6,331 nt of DNA. Source: Chitinophagia bacterium. GTDB lineage: Bacteria > Bacteroidota > Bacteroidia > Chitinophagales > Chitinophagaceae. Numbering within the stretch: position 1 is the first letter of the stretch; every line of letters starts with the position of its first letter. Below are positions 1 through 5,582 of the stretch, piece by piece. A program made the translations under genes and the position numbers. The stretch is taken from assembly GCA_010021705.1 (NCBI GenBank), contig RGMU01000093.1:1-6331 (forward strand), in the 5' to 3' direction. The notes under the pieces were generated by a model. That model was not told where the DNA came from. It was given only the letters and a program-made list of their open reading frames with translations, and searched no databases.

Positions 1-1
1 G

Positions 2-424
2 ATACTATTTAATAGATTAGAATTGATGGTAAATTCGTTTGTGGGAAGTATTTTTATATATAAAAGCCACGTAACGATATTCCCGATACTATTAGCACGC
101 AAAGGGGAATATTTTATAGCAGGCTATGATGTGATAGACAATAAGGAGATGAAAGAAGTGATGCCTCCACAATTAATGCAAGAAGAACAGGTATCTGAAC
201 TATTAAAAGTTCAGCCTGCCCATGTCTCTGCGTTAACGATTGATAAAGCACTACTTCCTTATTTGTTTGAATTGCGTGGTAATCATGTGCTTATAATAGG
301 AGAAGTAGATTTTAAGTTTTGGGGGTGCTATGTGCGTGAAAGATATGATGTAAAAATGTTTGACGATTTGTATCATTCAGAGCCGTCTTATTTAAAAGAT
401 GTATATTTTTCAACTAAAAGCTAA
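2..424 (+). CDS. Hypothetical protein, probably 5'-truncated by the window edge
   Basis: I do not recognise this protein. The reading frame is open from base 2, so the gene may start outside the window. Inside it, a TTG (23) and an ATG (26) are the first possible starts, and the ATG would give about 132 residues. The segment after the ATG (VNSFVGSIFIYKSHVTIF) is hydrophobic but short and contains Lys and His, so it is more likely a buried beta region than a membrane helix. The rest alternates charged helical stretches (for example the KEMKEVMPP and EEQVSELLKV region) with beta-like stretches (HVLIIGEVDFKFWGCYV), which suggests a small soluble domain. The last third is rich in Tyr, Asp and Lys. 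The TAA stop is followed by an AT-rich gap, and no terminator hairpin is visible. Coding is supported by an amino-acid mix like that of the neighbouring genes. Confidence 0.55.
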   Translation: MLFNRLELMVNSFVGSIFIYKSHVTIFPILLARKGEYFIAGYDVIDNKEMKEVMPPQLMQEEQVSELLKVQPAHVSALTIDKALLPYLFELRGNHVLIIGEVDFKFWGCYVRERYDVKMFDDLYHSEPSYLKDVYFSTKS

Positions 425-475
425 TAACTAATAATTTACACACGCAAATTAATAACATTTATGAATTAATTAACC

Positions 476-515
476 GTGTTATTGAATTGCTATGATAAGT
501 GTTATTAAATTACTA
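476..515. repeat. Tandem 17-bp imperfect direct repeat, possible operator
   Basis: Two copies, GTGTTATTGAATTGCTA (476-492) and GTGTTATTAAATTACTA (499-515), match at 15 of 17 positions with a 23-bp period, roughly two helical turns. A related element in inverted orientation, AATTAATAAC (447-456, complement GTTATTAATT), lies just upstream. The second copy ends three bases before a TATATTTG promoter-like box. This is where a regulator controlling the ArsR-type gene at 607 could bind, possibly that regulator itself. The region is very AT-rich, so chance similarity is a real alternative. Confidence 0.4.
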
Positions 516-517
516 CT

Positions 518-525
518 TATATTTG
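518..525 (+). promoter_or_regulatory. Candidate Bacteroidota -7 promoter box (TATATTTG)
   Basis: TATATTTG fits the TAnnTTTG -7 consensus of the Bacteroidota primary sigma factor. It lies about 80 bases upstream of the ArsR-type gene at 607. No TTG -33 element is seen at the usual 17-23 base spacing; the nearest upstream TTG ends at 489, 28 bases away. The box is therefore weakly supported and may be chance in AT-rich DNA. Confidence 0.25.
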
Positions 526-606
526 CCTTGTAGTATGTGCCCACACCTTGCATATTATAAAAGATAGTAAGTATCAAGCCACACAAACACACTTATTATA
601 CATTTT

Positions 607-965
607 ATGGAAATACCCGCCTCAGCCAAGTTGTTGATTATACCCGTTGGCGATGACCCTGCCGGATATGTAAAAATAGACTGCATATCCGTTAAAAATG
701 CAGCAAAAACATTGCGTGCCATTAACCATACGCTTAGGCAACGGGTGATACGGCTGTTAGCAGAAAACGGTAAAATGAACGTTACCGATATTTATATTCA
801 GCTACGTTTAACCAGTCGGTGGCTTCACAGCAATTAGCGGTGTTGCGCAAAGCCAATGTGGTGATAACAGAGCGGGAGGGTAAATACATTAAGTACACGC
901 TAAATGTTAAGCGATTGGCAAGTGTAAGCAAATTTGTGGTTGATATGGTAAATGCCGATGTTTGA
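607..965 (+). pseudogene. ArsR-type winged-helix transcriptional regulator, frameshifted
   Basis: Two overlapping frames together encode one ArsR/SmtB-type DNA-binding protein of about 119 residues. Frame one runs from ATG 607 through residue 68 and holds the start of the winged helix (LRAINHTLRQRVIRLLAENG, then VTDIYIQLRL). Reading on in that frame gives nonsense and a stop at 835-837. The frame one base back then supplies the recognition helix and wing (QSVASQQLAVLRKANVV, then TEREGKYIKYTLN) and ends at TGA 963-965. The break lies at CGTTTAACCAG (805-815). Restoring one A (TTA AAC CAG) gives LRLNQSVASQ, which fits the family pattern LRLEQSVASQ without a gap. No Cys/His metal site is obvious, so the ligand is unknown. 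Whether the frameshift is mutation, sequencing error or recoding is open, but the downstream frame is well preserved, which points to a recent or artificial change. The stop lies four bases from that of the opposing gene. Confidence 0.8.
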
Positions 966-969
966 ATGC

Positions 970-1353
970 CTACTCTTCCGGCTCGTCTCCAAACCAGTCT
1001 CTTGCTACGTGTTCCATATTGATAATATCTACAGCCTCTTGCATGGTGGGTGCAATGTTAATGATGAGGTCTATTTCTGTTTTCTTCATGGCTTGTATCA
1101 ATGCTTTATCCACATTGGTATAAACTACTGAATGATTAAGTGCATAACAGTTGTTGTGTATTTCTTCCAATTTTGGCAGTGCTAGGTCTTCCGCCTGTGT
1201 TAGCTCTGTAAAATCAACAATGTAGGCATTACTGCCATTTTGGCTTAAATCGGTAATAAGTTGCGACAATTTTTGTACGCATTCAAGTGTTAAGGCAGGA
1301 AAAAGAGGTGTTATTAGTAGGTAATTGCCTTTGGTATCAATTTTGAACCGCAT
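970..1353 (-). CDS. Small STAS-like domain protein, degenerate
   Basis: This 127-residue protein has the layout of a single STAS (anti-sigma-factor-antagonist-like) domain: an N-terminal beta pair (FKIDTKGNYLLITPL), a helix (ECVQKLSQLITDL), a central strand (AYIVDFTEL, about residues 43-51), a helix (LPKLEEIHNNCYAL), a strand (HSVVYTN), a helix (VDKALIQAMKKT), a strand (LIINI) and a C-terminal helix (MQEAVDIINM). The tail (residues 115-127) is acidic. Where canonical members carry the phosphorylatable serine after the central strand (a D-S-S-G type motif), this protein reads QAEDLALP, so it is probably not a kinase-switched antagonist. No signal peptide or membrane segment is seen. It is monocistronic and convergent with the broken regulator gene. 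The start is the ATG at 1353, with an A-rich leader and a TATGTTTG box 24 bases upstream. The family call rests on fold pattern rather than diagnostic residues; its role is unknown. Confidence 0.6.
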   Translation of the reverse strand: MRFKIDTKGNYLLITPLFPALTLECVQKLSQLITDLSQNGSNAYIVDFTELTQAEDLALPKLEEIHNNCYALNHSVVYTNVDKALIQAMKKTEIDLIINIAPTMQEAVDIINMEHVARDWFGDEPEE

Positions 1354-1376
1354 ATAAACATTTTAGGGGTAAAACG

Positions 1377-1384
1377 CAAACATA
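1377..1384 (-). promoter_or_regulatory. Candidate -7 promoter box (TATGTTTG) for the STAS-like gene
   Basis: On the minus strand, TATGTTTG matches the TAnnTTTG consensus and lies 23 bases before the ATG at 1353, implying a very short leader. A TTTG at 1403-1400 could serve as the -33 element, but the 15-base gap is shorter than the usual 17-23. It sits in the divergent region shared with clpC. No equally good box was found for clpC itself between 1440 and 1524. Confidence 0.35.
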
Positions 1385-1524
1385 TTGTATTTTTATCAGC
1401 AAAAGAAAAAGCGGTAATCAGGTGATTATCCACATTTAACAATAAATAAGGAATTTATTTTACCCTGAATGTAACCAATATAGCAAAAAAGCACTAATTT
1501 TATAACAAATATCAGAAACAGTAC

Positions 1525-4065
1525 ATGGATTCAAATTTTTCACCCAAAGTAAAGGAAATTATCTCCTACAGCCGTGAGGAAGCCCTACGGTTGGGGAATG
1601 ATTTTATAGGCACGGAACACCTTTTATTAGGCTTAATAAGAGAGGGCGAAGGCATGGCATTAAGAATATTACAACGCTTAAATGTTGACCTTTATGACCT
1701 CCGCAAAGAATTAGAAGCTACCATAAAAGACAAAAGCAGCAAGCCCGTAGCCAACTCTAACAGCCTTCCGCTAACCAAACAGGCAGAAAAGGTGATTAGA
1801 CTAACGGTTTTAGAAGCGAAATCGCCCACCGGTAAATTGGTGGAAACAGAGCATCTTATGCTATCTATATTAAAAAATAAGGATAGCGCGGCAACGCAAA
1901 TTTTAGCCCAATATGAAATAGATTATGACCGCTTTAAGAGCGAACTAAATCTGGCTTCAGGGATAGACCCAACTTCAGAATACGGAGATTCGGGTGGCTC
2001 TGATTATGATGATGATGACGATGAAAAACGCCAATTTCAGCGGCAGAGCAAACAGACCCCGGGCGGTACGAAGTCTAAAACTCCGGTATTAGACAATTTT
2101 GGGCGCGACATAACCAAGTTTGCCGAGCAAGGTACATTAGACCCCATTGTAGGTAGAGAGGCTGAAATAGAGCGCGTATCACAAATACTAAGCCGCCGCA
2201 AAAAGAACAACCCCATACTGATAGGTGAACCCGGCGTGGGTAAAACTGCCATAGTAGAAGGCTTAGCCCTTAGAATTGTGCAGCGCAAAGTATCACGCGT
2301 GCTGTTTGACAAGCGAGTAATCAGCTTAGACCTTGCAGCATTAGTAGCCGGCACTAAGTATAGAGGTCAGTTTGAAGAGCGCATGAAGGCTATTATGAGC
2401 GAGTTGGAAAAGAACAGAGACGTGATTCTGTTTATAGATGAGATACACACCATAGTAGGCGCAGGAGGGGCTTCGGGTTCTTTAGATGCTTCTAATATAT
2501 TTAAGCCCGCCCTTGCTCGTGGCGACCTGCAATGTATTGGTGCATCTACCCTTGATGAATACAGAATGTATATTGAAAAAGACGGTGCATTAGACCGTAG
2601 GTTTCAAAAGGTGTTGATTGAACCGCCAAGTGTAGCAGATACAATTACTATATTGAACAACATTAAGTCTAAATATGAGGATTTTCACAATGTTGTTTAT
2701 GACGCAGCTGCCATAGAAGCCTGTGTGAAGCTAAGCGACCGCTATATGACAGACCGCCTACTACCCGACAAAGCCATTGACGTTTTAGACGAATCAGGGG
2801 CGCGTGTGCATCTCAAAAATATTAACGTACCTCAAAATATTTTGGATTTAGAGAAAAAAATAGAGGACATTAAGCAAGAGAAAAACAAAGTGGTGCGCAG
2901 TCAAAAGTTTGAAGAGGCTGCTGCCCTTAGAGACCGCGAAAAGCGTTTGGGAGAAGACCTTGAAAAAGCAAAGGCAGATTGGGAAGAAGAAGCTAAACAC
3001 AAGCGTTACCCTATAAGCGAAGAGGCTATAGCAGAAGTTATCCACATGATGACGGGCATACCCGTTATGCGTATGGTGGAAGCAGAAAGCGCAAAGCTAC
3101 GCCGCATGGACGAAGACCTGAAAAGCGTAGTAGTGGGGCAAGACGAAGCCATTGTTAAAGTGGTGAAGTCTATCCAACGGAACAGGGTGGGTTTGAAAGA
3201 CCCTCGCAAGCCCATAGGTTCGTTTATATTTTTAGGACCTACGGGTGTGGGTAAAACTGAACTAGCCCGCGCGCTTGCCCGCTATATGTTTGACAGCGAT
3301 GATTCGCTGGTTCGTATAGACATGAGCGAGTATATGGAGAAGTTTTCGGTAAGTAGGCTTATTGGTGCGCCTCCGGGCTATGTGGGTTATGAAGAAGGCG
3401 GACAACTAACGGAAAAAATTCGCAGAAAGCCCTATTCAGTTGTGCTGTTAGATGAGATAGAAAAAGCACACCCTGATATATTTAACATACTATTGCAGGT
3501 GTTAGATGACGGGCAACTAACAGACGGACTTGGTAGAAAAGTGGACTTTAAAAACACGCTTATTATTATGACCTCTAATATAGGTGTGCGTCAGCTTAAA
3601 GACTTTGGTACGGGTGTAGGCTTTGCTACCGCAGCTAAAACCAATAGTGCAGAAGAGAGCAGCAAAGGGGTAATAGAAAAAGCGTTAAAGCGCACCTTCT
3701 CTCCGGAATTCTTAAACCGAATTGATGATGTTATTATCTTCAATTCGTTGGAAGAAAGCCATATCAATTTGATTATTGATATTATTATGCGTGATGTAAT
3801 GAAGCGTTTGAACACAATGGGCTTTACGATGACGTTATCTGACACTGCTAAGAAGTTTATTGCCGAAAAAGGCTATGACCAAGCCTTTGGTGCAAGACCG
3901 TTACACAGGGCAATTCAAAAATACCTTGAAGACCCATTAGCCGAAGAGATACTTAATCATCGCATAAAAATGGGCGACAGCGTTACGGCTGACCTTAACG
4001 AAGCCGACCAAAAAATTGTATTCTCTATTTCTTCTCCTGAAACGGTAGATGAAGTGAAGCAATAA
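1525..4065 (+). CDS. clpC: ATP-dependent Clp protease ATP-binding subunit ClpC
   Basis: ClpC is a class I (two-ATPase) AAA+ unfoldase that forms hexamers, unfolds client proteins with ATP and feeds them to ClpP in the cytoplasm. At 846 residues it is full length. Two Clp-N repeats (about residues 4-60 and 83-140; REEALRLG and IGTEHLLLGL visible) bind substrates or adaptors. An acidic linker follows (about 160-167, DYDDDDDE). The first ATPase has Walker A GEPGVGKT (234-241), Walker B ILFIDE (301-306) and an LDRRF arginine-finger region (357-360). The short middle domain carries a UVR-type coiled coil (about 440-480, KFEEAAALRDRE), which marks ClpC rather than ClpA or ClpB. The second ATPase has Walker A GPTGVGKT (571-578), Walker B VVLLDE (639-644), NRID at 731-734 and sensor 2 GARP (789-792). 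A VGF tripeptide (698-700) in the ClpP-docking loop says it works with ClpP. All key residues are intact. The gene is monocistronic, with no CtsR-McsA-McsB neighbours as in Firmicutes, and ends at a strong terminator. Confidence 0.98.
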   Translation: MDSNFSPKVKEIISYSREEALRLGNDFIGTEHLLLGLIREGEGMALRILQRLNVDLYDLRKELEATIKDKSSKPVANSNSLPLTKQAEKVIRLTVLEAKSPTGKLVETEHLMLSILKNKDSAATQILAQYEIDYDRFKSELNLASGIDPTSEYGDSGGSDYDDDDDEKRQFQRQSKQTPGGTKSKTPVLDNFGRDITKFAEQGTLDPIVGREAEIERVSQILSRRKKNNPILIGEPGVGKTAIVEGLALRIVQRKVSRVLFDKRVISLDLAALVAGTKYRGQFEERMKAIMSELEKNRDVILFIDEIHTIVGAGGASGSLDASNIFKPALARGDLQCIGASTLDEYRMYIEKDGALDRRFQKVLIEPPSVADTITILNNIKSKYEDFHNVVYDAAAIEACVKLSDRYMTDRLLPDKAIDVLDESGARVHLKNINVPQNILDLEKKIEDIKQEKNKVVRSQKFEEAAALRDREKRLGEDLEKAKADWEEEAKHKRYPISEEAIAEVIHMMTGIPVMRMVEAESAKLRRMDEDLKSVVVGQDEAIVKVVKSIQRNRVGLKDPRKPIGSFIFLGPTGVGKTELARALARYMFDSDDSLVRIDMSEYMEKFSVSRLIGAPPGYVGYEEGGQLTEKIRRKPYSVVLLDEIEKAHPDIFNILLQVLDDGQLTDGLGRKVDFKNTLIIMTSNIGVRQLKDFGTGVGFATAAKTNSAEESSKGVIEKALKRTFSPEFLNRIDDVIIFNSLEESHINLIIDIIMRDVMKRLNTMGFTMTLSDTAKKFIAEKGYDQAFGARPLHRAIQKYLEDPLAEEILNHRIKMGDSVTADLNEADQKIVFSISSPETVDEVKQ

Positions 4066-4092
4066 GGCGGGGTGCCATACAACTAATACTAT

Positions 4093-4131
4093 CACAAAGC
4101 GCGGGGTTTTACTCTGCGCTTTGTGTTTTTT
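4093..4131 (+). terminator. Intrinsic terminator of clpC
   Basis: A perfect 10-bp inverted repeat, CACAAAGCGC (4093-4102) and GCGCTTTGTG (4116-4125), with a 13-base loop is followed directly by six T (4126-4131). It starts 27 bases after the clpC stop. On the opposite strand the hairpin follows the metH-like gene, but no T-tract comes after it, so it should be efficient only for clpC. Confidence 0.9.
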
Positions 4132-4166
4132 AGCTACTTAAAATGATGAAATGCCAATATAGCATA

Positions 4167-5195
4167 TTATGAAAATACAGCCTCCCCCACCCCTCTTGGT
4201 GCAATGTGTTTAACGGCTTGGGCAATGGCTTTGATATGGCTTGGTGTGGTGCCGCAGCAGCCCCCTACTATGTTTATCCAGCCGTTTTGTGCCCATTGGG
4301 TAATTATTTCAGCGGTTTGGGCGGGGGTTTCGTCATATTCGCCAAGCGCATTGGGCAAACCCGCATTAGGATAGGCACTTACGTAGCAGGCTGCCTTTTG
4401 AGACATTTCTTCAATGTGGGGTTGCATTTGCCGGGCACCTAAAGCGCAGTTTAACCCTATGCTTACCGGCTTGGCATGGGCTACAGATATTAGAAAGGCA
4501 TCTAAGGTTTGCCCGCTAAGTGTGCGCCCCGATGCGTCTGTTATGGTGCCGGAGAGCATGATGGGTGGTTTTGTGTATTCGGAGTGGTCTTCAAAATAGC
4601 GATGAACGGCTACTAATGCAGCTTTGGCATTGAGGGTATCAAAAATGGTTTCCACGAGCAATATATCTGCCCCGCCTGCCATTAAACCGTCTATTTGTTC
4701 ATAATAAGCATCGGCAACTTCATCAAAGGTTATGGCGCGGTAGCCGGGGTTGTTCACATCAGGCGATAGGGATAATGTTTTGTTCATCGGTCCTATAGCT
4801 CCTGCCACAAAGTAGCTATCGGGGTCGCTACCCGTTTGGGAACAATAGGTGGCAATGGCATCTTTGGCAATGGTAGCAGCAGCCTTGTTAATGGGATAGG
4901 ACTGCGCTTGCATATCATAGTCTGCTAAGGAAACGGCTTGTGCATTAAAGGTGTTGGTTTCAATAATATGTGCACCTGCTTCCAAATACGCTATGTGAAT
5001 TTCTTTAATAATGTGGGGCTGCGTTAGGCAAAGGAGGTCGTTGTTACCTTTCAGGTCTTTATGCCAATATTCAAATTGTGCCCCCCTATAATGGGCTTCG
5101 TGAAGTTTATACTGCTGTATCATAGTGCCCATGGCACCATCTAAAATCAAAATTTGTGAATTTAACAAATTTTCTAACCTACTAATTACACTCAT
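4167..5195 (-). CDS. metH: Methionine synthase homocysteine-binding (N-terminal) domain, stand-alone
   Basis: This 342-residue protein corresponds to the N-terminal homocysteine S-methyltransferase domain of cobalamin-dependent methionine synthase MetH, which binds and activates homocysteine through zinc for methylation to methionine. Visible landmarks are ILDGAMGTMIQ (16-27), ETNTFNAQ (79-86), AGAIGPMNKTLS (131-142), VETIFDTLNAKAA (181-193), GLNCALGA (247-254) and GGCCGTTPSHI (311-321). The three zinc ligands are C250, C313 and C314. Full MetH is about 1,200 residues; the folate, cobalamin and reactivation domains are absent here, and the gene ends in a normal stop before the clpC terminator. 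Bacteroidota often encode this domain as a separate gene, but its B12/folate partner is not in the window. The end departs from family sequence after about residue 334 (RGVGEAVFS), within a G-rich stretch. The start at 5195 gives the usual short lead before the LDGAMGT strand. Alternatives such as BHMT or MmuM fit less well because of the MetH-like GAMGTMIQ and HYRG motifs. Confidence 0.93.
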   Translation of the reverse strand: MSVISRLENLLNSQILILDGAMGTMIQQYKLHEAHYRGAQFEYWHKDLKGNNDLLCLTQPHIIKEIHIAYLEAGAHIIETNTFNAQAVSLADYDMQAQSYPINKAAATIAKDAIATYCSQTGSDPDSYFVAGAIGPMNKTLSLSPDVNNPGYRAITFDEVADAYYEQIDGLMAGGADILLVETIFDTLNAKAALVAVHRYFEDHSEYTKPPIMLSGTITDASGRTLSGQTLDAFLISVAHAKPVSIGLNCALGARQMQPHIEEMSQKAACYVSAYPNAGLPNALGEYDETPAQTAEIITQWAQNGWINIVGGCCGTTPSHIKAIAQAVKHIAPRGVGEAVFS

Positions 5196-5199
5196 ACAA

Positions 5200-5232
5200 C
5201 AAAGATAAGAGATGTAGGTATAAAAATTACAA
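5200..5232 (-). promoter_or_regulatory. Bacteroidota-type promoter of the metH-domain gene
   Basis: On the minus strand, TTG (5232-5230), a 22-base spacer and TATCTTTG (5207-5200) match the TTG-N17-23-TAnnTTTG promoter. The -7 box ends only four bases before the ATG at 5195, so transcription would begin at or next to the start codon and the mRNA would be nearly leaderless. This leaves no room for a methionine- or cobalamin-responsive riboswitch in the leader. Confidence 0.55.
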
Positions 5233-5292
5233 TATTGGTGTATCTTTACCGATTTTAAGACTTAGAAAACGGTAAGCGTGGGTATAAGTGCC

Positions 5293-5300
5293 TACATTTG
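5293..5300 (+). promoter_or_regulatory. Candidate -7 promoter box (TACATTTG) for the lipoprotein gene
   Basis: TACATTTG matches TAnnTTTG and lies 20 bases before the ATG at 5320. It falls inside the longer reading frame that begins with GTG at 5278, which supports the ATG as the true start. No TTG -33 element is seen at proper spacing. A weaker box, TATCTTTA, lies at 5241-5248. Confidence 0.35.
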
Positions 5301-5319
5301 CCTATATAATAAAAGGTGT

Positions 5320-5541
5320 ATGAAAAATATTGTACTACTATTTATGGTTGCGGTGGTTATATGCTTTAGCAGTTGCAGGTCAATGGTAGCACCGATACCA
5401 TCTCGTGCCTTTAAAGAGCCGGCATATAAAACCAAATTCCACTTTGGTTTGGGTAAAAAAGGCAATGAGGTACACAACCGGTATTGGTCACGGGACAGAT
5501 ATGGCTATAAGCCCCACCCTAATAGAGGTTTGTATAGATAG
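5320..5541 (+). CDS. Small putative lipoprotein (73 aa)
   Basis: The protein begins with a lipoprotein signal peptide: MKN, a hydrophobic core (IVLLFMVAVVICF, residues 4-16) and a lipobox-like FSSC, with the cysteine at residue 19 as the likely lipidation site. The mature part is about 55 residues, basic and rich in Arg, Lys, Tyr and His, with a C-terminal RYWSRDRYGYKPHP region. It has no recognisable domain. It is probably exported and anchored in a membrane; the residue after the cysteine is Arg, which gives no clear sorting hint. I chose the ATG at 5320 over the in-frame GTG at 5278 because it places the signal peptide at the very N-terminus and has a TAnnTTTG box just upstream. It is divergent from the metH-domain gene and lies 41 bases before kdsD, so co-transcription with kdsD is possible. 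The function is unknown. Confidence 0.7.
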   Translation: MKNIVLLFMVAVVICFSSCRSMVAPIPSRAFKEPAYKTKFHFGLGKKGNEVHNRYWSRDRYGYKPHPNRGLYR

Positions 5542-5550
5542 CGTTGTGCT

Positions 5551-5567
5551 ATTGTTGTTACAACAAT
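5551..5567. repeat. Perfect short palindrome between the lipoprotein gene and kdsD
   Basis: ATTGTTGT T ACAACAAT is an inverted repeat with 8-bp arms around a single base. It lies 9 bases after the lipoprotein stop and 15 bases before the proposed kdsD start. As RNA it could form only a weak A/U-rich 6-bp hairpin with a five-base loop, and A-rich sequence rather than a T-run follows it directly. An operator for a dimeric regulator is as plausible as a terminator. Confidence 0.4.
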
Positions 5568-5582
5568 AAAAAATAATCTTTT

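Noticed and set aside
805..815. Programmed -1 ribosomal frameshift at the ArsR-type gene
   Set aside because: The site T TTA ACC is not a full X XXY YYZ slippery heptamer, no downstream stem-loop stands out, and a single missing A explains the data more simply.
2037..3845. Several minus-strand open frames within clpC
   Set aside because: They are antisense to a complete, motif-verified ClpC and look like low-complexity shadow translations.
4179..4193. G-quadruplex in the G-rich run at the end of the metH-domain gene (minus strand)
   Set aside because: There are only two runs of three or more G (GGGG and GGGGG), not the four needed for a standard quadruplex.
4206..4599. Plus-strand open frames opposite the metH-domain gene
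   Set aside because: They are antisense to a gene with clear family motifs and encode no recognisable protein.
5278..5319. N-terminal extension of the lipoprotein gene from a GTG at 5278
   Set aside because: It would put 14 residues before the signal peptide, and a TAnnTTTG promoter-like box lies inside it; the ATG at 5320 gives a standard lipoprotein N-terminus.
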